Notes under the pieces: generated by a model
Databases searched by the model: none
What the model was told of the DNA's origin: nothing
Seen by the model: only the letters and a program-made list of their open reading frames with translations
Made by a program: the position numbers and the translations under genes
Source: Caldithrix sp.
GTDB lineage: Bacteria > KSB1 > UBA2214 > DYKH01
DNA length: 13,535 bases
Reading direction: 5' to 3'
NCBI GenBank assembly: GCA_020722685.1
Contig: DYKH01000134.1
Span: 1-13,535, forward strand
Shown: in pieces, positions 1 through 7,152 of the stretch
How the letters are laid out: each line of letters opens with the position of its first letter
Numbering within the stretch: the first letter of the stretch is position 1

Positions 1-50
1 CAAATAGAATCTGAAAAGATAAGCTTCCCCATACCCGGCCCACTTCGCGC

Positions 51-89
51 AGGCCGTCAGGTCGGCCTTGGCGGACCACCAGGTCCGCC
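51..89. repeat. Two adjacent perfect hairpins
   Basis: Two back-to-back inverted repeats are visible. The first has arms AGGCCG and CGGCCT (51-56 and 63-68) around 6 nt. The second has arms GGCGGACC and GGTCCGCC (70-77 and 82-89) around ACCA. The 3' arm of the first and the stretch after it share GGCCTTGGC-like sequence with the second. No T-run follows, so this is not a standard intrinsic terminator. It most resembles a dispersed palindromic repeat; function unknown. Confidence 0.5.
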
Positions 90-101
90 TTGGCAGTCCG
101 A

Positions 102-420
102 AGCATGTCTCAAATCCACTCTATCTAATGCCTCGAAAAGCCGCCGATAAGACTTGGCGAACAACATCCAATGGCTCAACGAGGCACATTGGGAGGGTTT
201 GGAAAGATCGAAAATCTTAGTTTATCCTTTGGGCATCATAGACACGCCCCCATTTTTGCATTTTGATTTGTCAGTTTGCATTTTGCTATTTGAATTTTTC
301 ATTACCTTCATCAGGAATGCTTTTGGCCTTTCTTCGCCAATAGGTACGCGTTTGCCGGATGAACCTAATTTTTTGTTTGAATGAAGCGAGAAATTTTGCC
401 AAAGATTTGATTAAATAGAG
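102..420. other. Non-coding stretch, no supported gene
   Basis: I see no credible gene here. An open frame at 154-384 (plus) has no ribosome binding site and reads through low-complexity AT-rich sequence. The stretch holds the degenerate TTTTGCA heptamer array listed separately, and at 386-395 a short AGCGAGAAAT segment that also occurs in the palindromic repeat at the far end of the window (13503-13526). Confidence 0.5.
254..301. repeat. Degenerate 7-bp tandem repeat (TTTTGCA-like)
   Basis: About seven consecutive units follow a 7-bp period with one 6-bp unit: TTTTGCA, TTTTGA, TTTGTCA, GTTTGCA, TTTTGCT, ATTTGAA, TTTTTCA. On the minus strand the motif reads TGCAAAA. It is AT-rich and non-coding. 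It is the first of four period-7 elements in this window. Confidence 0.5.
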
Positions 421-452
421 TGAGAAGATACAAAAAAGGCTGGAAGTTTGGA

Positions 453-504
453 GCCAAACGCCAAAGGCCAGATGCCAAGCGCCACACGCCAAACGCCAGA
501 CGCC
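453..504. repeat. 7-bp tandem repeat, consensus GCCARAY
   Basis: Seven complete units plus a partial one: GCCAAAC, GCCAAAG, GCCAGAT, GCCAAGC, GCCACAC, GCCAAAC, GCCAGAC, GCC. The first three bases are invariant and the last four vary. It sits 32 bp before the 21-bp array. Heptanucleotide tandem repeats of this style (STRR) are known from filamentous cyanobacteria and occur in other bacteria; no function follows from that. Confidence 0.8.
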
Positions 505-536
505 TTGTTACCAAGCAATGGTCATGGATTAGTGAG

Positions 537-805
537 CCTTGGTACTCCTTCTCCAAGCTTTGGTACTCTTTGCCCAAGCCTTGGTATTCTTTGAAAAGGC
601 CTTGGTATTCTTTGCGCAAGCCTTGGTACTCTTTGCAAAAGCCTTGGTACTCTTTGACCATATCATGGTACTCGAGTATATGCCATGATACTCTTTCCGC
701 ATGGCATGCTACACCTTTGCCGAGCCATGGAATAAGAGTACAAAGCCTTGGGACTCTGACCAAGGCCGGGTATTTGAGTACATGCCTTGAAACTCTTTGC
801 ACAAG
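537..805. repeat. 21-bp tandem repeat array (about 12-13 units)
   Basis: Units of 21 bp begin at 537, 558, 579, 600, 621, 642, 663, 684, 705, 726 and 747. One 18-bp unit follows, and the last 21-bp unit is at 785-805. The core is CCTTGGTACTCTTTG followed by six variable bases. Units 1-6 are well conserved; later units drift and some become partly palindromic (for example CATGG ends). There are no unique spacers, so it is not a CRISPR array. In the minus direction the core reads as a heptapeptide of the form KEYQGLx; in the plus direction as PWYSLxK. Both strands stay open because the unit lacks stops, so neither reading is evidence for a protein. The array ends 17 bp before the recognisable start of the transposase remnant. 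Confidence 0.85.
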
Positions 806-822
806 TTTGTAGGGTGATGATT

Positions 823-1242
823 CTATCCCATGTCACGGTTCAAAAGATTCAAGTCTACCTTCAGGAAATCGGTATCATTCATAGAAAAACAAGATTCTTT
901 TATCCCCAATGCAACGGCAAGATCGAAAGATTTTTCCAAACCTGTAAAAACGAAGCAACGCGAAAGCAAAGTTACATTAACTTGGAGGATCTCGAAAAGC
1001 AAATAGCTGCGCACATTACACACTACAATCAGCGCCGGCTGCATTCTAGCTTGGGCTATGTCACGCCACTGGATATGCTTGAAGGCCGCCAACAAACCAT
1101 TTTCGCCCGGCGGCAGGAAAAACTGAAAATGGCGCGTGAAAAACAGCTAAGACAAAGGCAGCAGGATGAATCAGCAATTGATTCTTCTATTGCCCTAACC
1201 CGGACAAGCCGGAGCCAAAAATGGATAATAGGTCAAACTTAA
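823..1242 (+). pseudogene. IS3-family transposase remnant (C-terminal part of integrase core)
   Basis: The translation carries the C-terminal part of an IS3-type DDE transposase (OrfB). It has YPQCNGKIERFFQT with the final catalytic Glu, then a conserved helix, HYNQRRLHSSLGYVTP and a basic Gln/Arg-rich tail (EKLKMAREKQLRQRQQ). This matches the IS3-group pattern YPQSNGKIER...YN..RLHSAIGY.TP. The N-terminal helix-turn-helix region and both catalytic Asp residues are missing; the sequence stops matching upstream of the VQKIQVYLQEIGI segment, where the 21-bp array begins. The product cannot be active. No companion orfA or terminal inverted repeats are visible. The ATG at 823 is only the first in-frame Met, not a supported start. 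Family confident; subgroup not decided. Confidence 0.82.
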
Positions 1243-1261
1243 ATTCGCTTTCGCCTATCTT

Positions 1262-1349
1262 AACGCAGAGAACGCCGAGGGCGCAGAGTTACGCAAAGGT
1301 TTACTCATGCTATGAAACTTTCCTCTGCGGTCTCAGCGGCCTCTGCGTT
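1262..1349. repeat. Imperfect inverted repeat built of CGCAGAG units
   Basis: Two 27-bp arms (1262-1288 and 1323-1349) are inverted copies with five mismatches, separated by 34 bp. Each arm contains AACGCAGAG at its outer end and CGCAGAG at its inner end. CGCAGAG repeats of this style recur in intergenic DNA of many environmental bacteria. It lies 19 bp after the transposase remnant and is not an obvious IS terminal repeat. The transcript would fold into a long hairpin. Confidence 0.75.
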
Positions 1350-1397
1350 GAGTTTTTAACATTTGCCAGATTTGGCTAGATGTTTACAATTAAGCTA

Positions 1398-2030
1398 CTA
1401 ACCCATAATGCATAACGAAAGAAAAAACGCTTCGACAACGCTTTTTGCAGCGTCATTATCGTAGCCTGTCACAAAGAAAATCCATGATTGGTTTCGGCCT
1501 GTGTAGAATGCGGTCAATTGTTCTGTCTCATCACAAATCGCCGTCATCAATCCGTCTCTTTGCTTCGTTGCGGTAAAGCGGCCGGTATTGTCAAAATCAA
1601 TTCCGTCTGATCGATCAACTGAATCGCAATTGCCCGACGCTCCCTGATACCCCACCGCGCCGAGCAAACGATCAATCTCACTGGTCGTCGCTGCGTAATC
1701 GAAAATCGCCAACAAATGAACGCCACCGTTCGCCGAAATTTCCACGCCAGGGAAAAGAGGTAGCGGACGGAATCCATTGGGCAAAGGAGATTCCTGCTGC
1801 ATGAGATCATATTCATGCTTGAGAGCATCGATCCATCTGCTGGAATTGTGATCGGTAATTGCGAGACAATCAATGCCAGCCTTCATGTAATCCAACAGCC
1901 ATTCCCGTGGCGTTCTTTGTTTCAGGCGTTGTTGATCTTTTCCTCCACCATAGCTGTCTGACGTCGGCGTGTGCGAGTGGAAATCGAACTTCCACCACTT
2001 TAATCCAGGTATATCGTCGCGGTCAATCAT
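1398..2030 (-). pseudogene. Truncated PHP-domain phosphoesterase (TrlF-like N-terminus)
   Basis: Residues 1 to about 145 are the start of a PHP metal-dependent phosphoesterase. The first metal motif is FDFHSHTPTSDS, the second is AITDHNSS, then FPGVEIS and a VHLLAIFD strand. The opening (DIPGLKWWKFDFHSHTP) matches, from memory, large PHP-plus-ATPase proteins named TrlF family AAA-like ATPase. Those are several times longer than this 210-residue frame. After the LLGAVGYQG segment the sequence changes character, and neither the later PHP His motifs nor the ATPase is present. The last 60 residues (GRNQSWIFFVTGYDNDAA and onward) do not continue the domain as I know it, suggesting a deletion junction or frame loss. 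It starts at ATG 2030 with a weak GAGAGA upstream, and lies 141 bp after the barrel gene on the same strand. Probably non-functional. Confidence 0.65.
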
Positions 2031-2171
2031 GGCAAACTGTCTCTCTCAAAGGCGCAATGAGCTGCAAAAGCATCAATAAGGCTTCAGACCCAATGGATTA
2101 GCGTTCCCGATCGCTTAGACCCGCTTGAGTTTATCAAGAATCTGCCATTTTCGCAGGTGAAAATTCAAGGC

Positions 2172-3248
2172 TTAGAAACGCATTTCCATGCCGAGATTGA
2201 TTAGTCGCTTTTGATAGTAAAAGCTTGCCCAAGGGGACTCGTTTTTGTACCAAGCGATACGGAGCATCAAAGTGAGGAATGAGGTGAAATCACGGGAAAG
2301 ATCAAGGACGGCAAAATTGCTTTCTTCCTTTTCCGTATCAAGCTCTAACAGCCAAAAAGGGAGCAAAGCGTCAAGGTAGGATTTCTTCTGGATCGTCCCA
2401 TAGCCGCGGAACAAAATTCCCGCGAGCTTCTTGGCGAACATAAATGTGAATTGGTGCTTGTCAAAGTCAAAGCCGTAGCTATTGGAACGGTAGGTTTCAA
2501 AGTTGTAGGAGAGGTTCAATAGAATGCCCTCAACCAGCCAATCGGCGCGTAGGGAGTAAAGCCCGAGACGATCATTCTGTTTTTCCGTGCTTGGCAACCA
2601 GCTTCGTCGGTCTTGCGTAGGTCGGTATGCCTGTCGATTCAAGTGCAATCGGCCCAAGGAAACCTGCGGCGAAAGCGTGAGACCGCGAGCGACAGGAAGA
2701 CCGATTTGCGCATAATAGAGCGGGCCGGAGTAATCATAGTAATCGCTCTGGGCATAATCCAAGCCTTCCAAACGGCAGCCGGTCTGCAGAGTGATATCCT
2801 TCGGTAAAGCAATTTGCACCATCGGGGTCAAGTGCCCCCAAGCGTAGTCGGCTTCTTTGCCAAGAAAAATCTTTAGCCGTCCTCCCCCGTGCAGGCCGAT
2901 CTCAGCGCTCGGAAAAAGCTTGAACGTTGCTTTGCCGTTCGCTTCATTGACCAGCTTGTTCTCGCTGGCATATTGCCAGTAGAGTTGCAGACCGCTGTGG
3001 TAGGAAAAGTTAAGTGAAGAAAGCTTCCCGTATCGATGGCCCCGCGAGTCAAAGATAAAACGTAAGGAACGCGCCTCGTCGGGATGGCGGAGGGATTCTT
3101 CAACGTTGTTATCGGTTTCCCAGCCCAGTTGTAGGCGATTGGCAAAACGCCACGCCGATGCGCATTCGCTCTGGGCAAACGTTCCTTCTGCTCCCAGCAG
3201 AAAGATGGCGAATAGAGGCAACAAGCCAATTAGCGGCGCGCTGTTCAT
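2172..3248 (-). CDS. Predicted outer-membrane beta-barrel protein
   Basis: This 358-residue protein has an N-terminal signal peptide (hydrophobic core LIGLLPLFAIFLLGA, cleavage likely after TFAQ near residue 26). It then shows alternating hydrophobic and polar strands rich in Tyr, Phe, Trp and Gly, such as FSYHSGLQLYWQY, LNLSYNFETY and FRGYGTIQKKSY. It ends in Phe (GMEMRF), the usual terminal aromatic signature of outer-membrane barrels inserted by BamA. Its ATG overlaps the stop of the upstream coiled-coil gene by 4 bp (ATGA) and has no Shine-Dalgarno of its own, so translation is probably coupled. I do not recognise the specific family or substrate. It could be a channel or an anchored envelope component working with the coiled-coil partner. 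Confidence 0.8.
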   Translation of the reverse strand: MNSAPLIGLLPLFAIFLLGAEGTFAQSECASAWRFANRLQLGWETDNNVEESLRHPDEARSLRFIFDSRGHRYGKLSSLNFSYHSGLQLYWQYASENKLVNEANGKATFKLFPSAEIGLHGGGRLKIFLGKEADYAWGHLTPMVQIALPKDITLQTGCRLEGLDYAQSDYYDYSGPLYYAQIGLPVARGLTLSPQVSLGRLHLNRQAYRPTQDRRSWLPSTEKQNDRLGLYSLRADWLVEGILLNLSYNFETYRSNSYGFDFDKHQFTFMFAKKLAGILFRGYGTIQKKSYLDALLPFWLLELDTEKEESNFAVLDLSRDFTSFLTLMLRIAWYKNESPWASFYYQKRLINLGMEMRF

Positions 3249-4264
3249 TTGGGGGTTCGTTCGATAGATTGTCGCAACTGCTTGGCTTGTTGATCGAAAG
3301 TTTTGACAACCGCCGCAATGCTATCCGCCGTAGCAATGAGTCTCTGCTTCTCTGCCTCCAAAACTTTGAGATAATCGTCTACGTCGTAGATAGGCAGAGA
3401 TTGGAAATCGAAGGTCAAGAGCTGATCGGCGGCAGTCATGGCCGGGGCATTCCTACTTTCGGAAAAATCGTTGGTCGTTGCCGGCCCCCCCAATTTGGCC
3501 CTGTCATCGGTAGTCGGAGCGCCGGCAGCCGTGGTTTTTGTTGCAAAAGGCTCGTCCCGGTGATCGAAGAGACGGGTATCGTCCACCAATTCCGCCATTC
3601 GCTTGCGCAAGGTTGTCTCATCGCGGACCTTTTTGATGTGACCCTGCAATTCCTCCGCTTTCTCCCGGTATCGATCCTCCCGGTCGCGGTAAAAATCCGC
3701 CTTGGCCTCGATCTCTTTTGGCGTATCATCCCATTCGATTACCGGACTTGGCGGCTCAGCCGTATCGCCCACGACTTTTTCTGAGCTCTGCAACTGCTGC
3801 CGCTTTGCGTTCAGCAAACGCACTTCCTCCCCTATGCGGTTTTTTTCGATGCCGTCAATACTGGAATGATTGGCGACATATTTTAGCATTGAGTCCATGG
3901 CCGCAGTATAAAGCGATTCCAGTGTCGCTACAGCTTTGCTCCTTTGTCGATGCAGTTCCGCAGCCTGGGCGTCAAGTTTTTCCTGCTCTACGGCCAAACT
4001 TTGGGCGTCTCTTAGAAGTCCACCCAATCGCCTTTTGCCGAAATAGCCCAAATCGTCCTTTTGTTTGAGGCGGGAGATCAACACAGCTAAGGAATCCCCT
4101 TGTCTGGCGTTCTTTTCGCTGGCCCGTTTGATAGTCGCAAGCTGCCCGTCAATCGCTACTAATTGTCGTTCGGCAACCGCAATGGAGGTTTGCCCCATAC
4201 CGGCGCTTGACGCGAACACGATAATGGAAACGGCAAAATGTAAAAGGTACTTTCGCAAGAGCAT
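3245..4264 (-). CDS. Secreted coiled-coil protein, coupled to the barrel gene
   Basis: About 339 residues. The N-terminal signal peptide has core HFAVSIIVFASSAGMG and a likely cut near GQ/TS, which would place the protein in the periplasm or envelope. The mature part is mostly Glu/Lys/Gln/Ala-rich helix with heptad character (roughly residues 26-155 and 185-235). A low-complexity Ala/Thr/Asp linker follows (about 240-280), then a final helical segment (VDDYLKVLEAEKQRL). There are no catalytic motifs. GGGAG lies just 2 nt before the ATG at 4264 but 8 nt before an in-frame TTG at 4258, so TTG may be the real start; a GTG at 4267 is also possible. It lies 55 bp after the response regulator on the same strand and overlaps the barrel gene by 4 bp. 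Function unknown; a structural partner of the barrel is likely. Confidence 0.75.
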   Translation of the reverse strand: MLLRKYLLHFAVSIIVFASSAGMGQTSIAVAERQLVAIDGQLATIKRASEKNARQGDSLAVLISRLKQKDDLGYFGKRRLGGLLRDAQSLAVEQEKLDAQAAELHRQRSKAVATLESLYTAAMDSMLKYVANHSSIDGIEKNRIGEEVRLLNAKRQQLQSSEKVVGDTAEPPSPVIEWDDTPKEIEAKADFYRDREDRYREKAEELQGHIKKVRDETTLRKRMAELVDDTRLFDHRDEPFATKTTAAGAPTTDDRAKLGGPATTNDFSESRNAPAMTAADQLLTFDFQSLPIYDVDDYLKVLEAEKQRLIATADSIAAVVKTFDQQAKQLRQSIERTPK

Positions 4265-4319
4265 CACTCCCGACTTGGTGGTCTATCAAATTCTAACCCA
4301 AATTCTTCCAATTGGCCTG

Positions 4320-5690
4320 TCATATCAGGCCGTACTTTTCCAGCTTGTAATAGAGCGCACTGGTTTTGATTCCCAGCAAGCGCGCAGCCTGAGTTTTAAT
4401 ACCAGCGGCCTTGGCCATGGCTTTTTCAATGGCTTGCTTTTCCGTTTGGGCAAGTAACGAATTCAAATCCGAGCTATTCAGATCACGAGCAAGTTCCATC
4501 TCTCCTCCCGCCGCAATTGGCAAGTCCTCCGGCTGAATGTGATGATTCTCGGCCAGCACGGCAGCGCGTTCCAGTATGTTTTCCAGCTCTCGAATATTGC
4601 CTGGCCAGGAGTAGCGACACAAGAGGCGCATCGCTTCATCGGTCAGAACCATGCCGGCCCGTCCAATCTCTTTGCCGACTCGCTCCAAGAAATGTGTCGC
4701 CAAGATCGGAATGTCTTCTTTGCGCTCACGCAGGGGCGGCAAGTAGATCGGAATAATGTGCAGGCGGTAGTATAGGTCCTCGCGGAATTTCTCTTCCGCC
4801 ACCAGCTTCTTCAGATCACGATTGGTCGCCGTCAAGATCCGCACATCCACGGTAAGCGTTTGCTCGCCGCCAACCCGCTCGAATTCGCGCTCTTGCAGAA
4901 CTCGCAAAAGCTTCACTTGCGTGGCCGCCGGCAAATCACCGATCTCGTCTAAGAAAATGCTGCCCCCGTCTGCCAGCTCAAAGCGACCGTGTTTGCGCCG
5001 TACCGCGCCGGTAAAAGCTCCCTTCTCATGGCCAAACAGCTCGGATTCCAAAACGCCTTCCGCCAATGCCCCGCAGTTAACCCGGATAAACGGGCCTCCG
5101 CAACGAGCGCTCGCCCGGTGAATGGCGCGGGCAACCAATTCCTTGCCGGTGCCGCTCTCCCCATAAATGATAACCGAGGAATCCGTCTTGGCCACTTTGG
5201 CGATGGTGCTATACAACTCTTTCATCTTGGGCGATTCGCCGATGATTTCGCCAAAGTTGAAGCGGCCATCGATCTCTTCGCGCAAATAGACGTTCTCTTC
5301 CGCCAGGCGGTTGAGTTTTTCGTCTTGAGCGATCTTTTGCAATATCTTTTGTACTTTGAGGCGAAACTCGTCGTGCGAGAACGGCTTGGCTATAAAGTCC
5401 GCGGCACCTTGCTGCATGGCTTGCACTGCCAGATCGATGCTGCCATAGGCGGTGATGATCATAACCTCGGTGTTGGGCGAAAGCTGCTTGATTCGCTGCA
5501 AAACTTCCAGACCATTGAGTCCCGACATTCGATAATCGGTCACCACCAGCGCGTATTTCCCTCTGGCAAATAATTCTAATCCGCTCTGGCCGTTTTTAGC
5601 TTCCGTTACCGTCAGCCGCATCTTTTCCAGAATCTGCACCATGCCTTCGCGCATGGTGTCGTTATCCTCTATGACGAGGATGCTTTGCAA
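4320..5690 (-). CDS. Sigma-54-dependent response regulator, NtrC family
   Basis: This 456-residue transcriptional activator has the full NtrC layout. The receiver domain (1 to about 115) has acidic pocket ED, phospho-acceptor Asp52 (VVTDYRMSG), Thr80 and Lys102. The AAA+ domain (about 150-380) has Walker A GESGTGKE (177-184), the sigma-54 contact loop GAFTGA (224-229) and Walker B IFLDEIGDL (Asp248/Glu249). The C-terminal Fis-type helix-turn-helix is AARLLGIKTSALYYKLEKYG. Phosphorylation by a histidine kinase should drive hexamer formation and ATP-dependent opening of sigma-54 promoters. I chose TTG at 5690 because AGGAG (5699-5703) sits 8 nt upstream and MQSILVIEDN is the normal family start; an upstream TTG at 5714 lacks such a site. 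The likely partner is the kinase at 7153-8550. The exact regulon is unknown. Confidence 0.95.
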   Translation of the reverse strand: MQSILVIEDNDTMREGMVQILEKMRLTVTEAKNGQSGLELFARGKYALVVTDYRMSGLNGLEVLQRIKQLSPNTEVMIITAYGSIDLAVQAMQQGAADFIAKPFSHDEFRLKVQKILQKIAQDEKLNRLAEENVYLREEIDGRFNFGEIIGESPKMKELYSTIAKVAKTDSSVIIYGESGTGKELVARAIHRASARCGGPFIRVNCGALAEGVLESELFGHEKGAFTGAVRRKHGRFELADGGSIFLDEIGDLPAATQVKLLRVLQEREFERVGGEQTLTVDVRILTATNRDLKKLVAEEKFREDLYYRLHIIPIYLPPLRERKEDIPILATHFLERVGKEIGRAGMVLTDEAMRLLCRYSWPGNIRELENILERAAVLAENHHIQPEDLPIAAGGEMELARDLNSSDLNSLLAQTEKQAIEKAMAKAAGIKTQAARLLGIKTSALYYKLEKYGLI

Positions 5691-5698
5691 GGATGGGT

Positions 5699-5703
5699 CT
5701 CCT
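5699..5703 (-). promoter_or_regulatory. Ribosome binding site fixing a TTG start
   Basis: The minus strand reads AGGAG, 8 nt before the TTG at 5690-5688. It decides the start of the response regulator against the longer frame from 5714. Confidence 0.75.
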
Positions 5704-5716
5704 ATAAAAACCAACG

Positions 5717-5791
5717 GTCAATGTTCAACGATCAATTGTCAATTGTCAACAGAAAATGTTGACAATTGAACGTTGAACATTGATCGTTGAC
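5717..5791. repeat. Long hairpin made of 7-bp TCAA repeats
   Basis: Two 35-bp arms (5717-5751 and 5757-5791) are inverted around a 5-nt GAAAA loop with seven mismatches. Each arm is itself a run of heptamers of the form TCAANNN (TCAATGT, TCAACGA, TCAATTG, TCAATTG on the left). The element fills most of the space between the small barrel-like gene and the response regulator, ending about 14 nt before the AGGAG of the latter. In the transcript it would form a long stem that could separate the two genes' expression or stabilise the downstream mRNA. There is no T-run long enough for a classic terminator. Confidence 0.85.
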
Positions 5792-5812
5792 TTTTGAAAC
5801 ACATGTTAACGA

Positions 5813-6385
5813 CTATTGTAACTTCCCAAATTGCAGACAGAACAACCAACCGTAGGTGTTCCAACTCCGGTTTATATTCGCGAAAAAATACGGACCAAAG
5901 CCAAAGTAAGGTGTAGTAACAAAGGCTTGCACCTCCAAGGGCATTCCAATTTGTTCGAATGGCAGCACTGCGAATTTTTCATAGCCAATGGTCTTTCCAT
6001 GTCGCCGGCCTTTAACGAGCCCAATACCAATGCCGGCAGAAACATAGCCCATCTCTCCATGAATGATGCTCAAGCCATATAAGAAGGAGTAATCCAATAT
6101 ATATTCAGCAGGACCCCAGACCATGTTGAAGTCGTAAACGTCGATAATCCTCAAGGAATATATCCAATTCCCCCGTTGGTAAGAGGCGATTGCTCCAAGA
6201 TCCAGCGCCCCACTGCCAACCGTTTTGAAGATTCCTGGGCTAGTTCCAAGCCCAAGGCTGAATCGCACAAGACTTCTAGGCCTTCCGGCAATATTGCTTT
6301 GCGCATTACCCTCCACAGTGCTTATTCCAATCAGTGAGAAGGCGATCACTATGTAGGAAAAGCTGTTTCCGAACTTCCTTGGCAT
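5813..6385 (-). CDS. Small secreted barrel-like membrane protein
   Basis: 190 residues from the chosen ATG at 6385. AGGAG (6396-6400) lies 10 nt upstream, and this start gives a clean signal peptide: PRK, then hydrophobic SYIVIAFSLIGIS, cut near GNAQ/SN. An alternative ATG at 6424 overlaps the toxin stop as ATGA but adds 13 residues before the signal. The mature chain alternates Gly/Tyr/Phe-rich strands (FSLGLGTSPGIF, YSFLYGLSIIHGEMGYVSAGIGIGL, FGFGPYFFANINRSW, WLFCLQFGKL), like a compact 8-strand outer-membrane barrel. I do not recognise a named family. It follows the DUF5615 gene closely and may be co-transcribed with it, although a functional link with a toxin is not implied. Localisation likely; role unknown. 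Confidence 0.7.
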   Translation of the reverse strand: MPRKFGNSFSYIVIAFSLIGISTVEGNAQSNIAGRPRSLVRFSLGLGTSPGIFKTVGSGALDLGAIASYQRGNWIYSLRIIDVYDFNMVWGPAEYILDYSFLYGLSIIHGEMGYVSAGIGIGLVKGRRHGKTIGYEKFAVLPFEQIGMPLEVQAFVTTPYFGFGPYFFANINRSWNTYGWLFCLQFGKLQ

Positions 6386-6395
6386 TTGCACAAAA

Positions 6396-6400
6396 CTCCT
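6396..6400 (-). promoter_or_regulatory. Ribosome binding site deciding the start at 6385
   Basis: AGGAG on the minus strand, 10 nt before the ATG at 6385. It lies inside the alternative N-terminal extension that would begin at 6424, which favours the shorter protein. Confidence 0.65.
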
Positions 6401-6420
6401 TAGGTCACTGAGACCTCGGC

Positions 6421-7027
<607 letters not shown>

Positions 7028-7057
7028 TTATTCTCCACAACCAACTCAAGTGTTCAA

Positions 7058-7073
7058 GATGTGACAACACATC
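7058..7073. promoter_or_regulatory. Palindrome upstream of the DUF433 gene, possible operator
   Basis: GATGTG and CACATC (7058-7063, 7068-7073) form a perfect 6-bp inverted repeat around ACAA. It is centred about 48 bp before the antitoxin ATG in a 134-bp gap. Toxin-antitoxin operons are usually autorepressed at such sites; the assignment is inference from position. No convincing -35/-10 pair is visible beside it. Confidence 0.35.
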
Positions 7074-7152
7074 GATCATTCAATTAGTAGCCGAAATATC
7101 AGGGCAACTGATTTCCAATCCCAAACGCAACAAAGGAGGCCATCATCGAGAA

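Noticed and set aside
365..802. A 145-residue minus-strand frame with KEYQGLx repeats, as a repeat protein
   Set aside because: It is just the 21-bp and 7-bp arrays read through; the opposite strand is open too, there is no ribosome binding site, and repeat register breaks at the 18-bp unit and in degenerate units.
537..805. CRISPR array
   Set aside because: Units are contiguous 21-bp repeats without unique spacers, and no cas genes are near.
2061..2204. Open plus-strand stretch ending near the barrel gene's 3' end
   Set aside because: No start codon, overlaps the end of the minus-strand barrel gene, and matches no family I know.
3158..3784. A 208-residue plus-strand frame antisense to the coiled-coil and barrel genes
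   Set aside because: The minus-strand genes have signal peptides, compositional logic and coupled starts; the antisense frame shows no domain.
4989..5573. A 194-residue plus-strand frame inside the response regulator
   Set aside because: Shadow of the NtrC-family gene, whose motifs are unambiguous.
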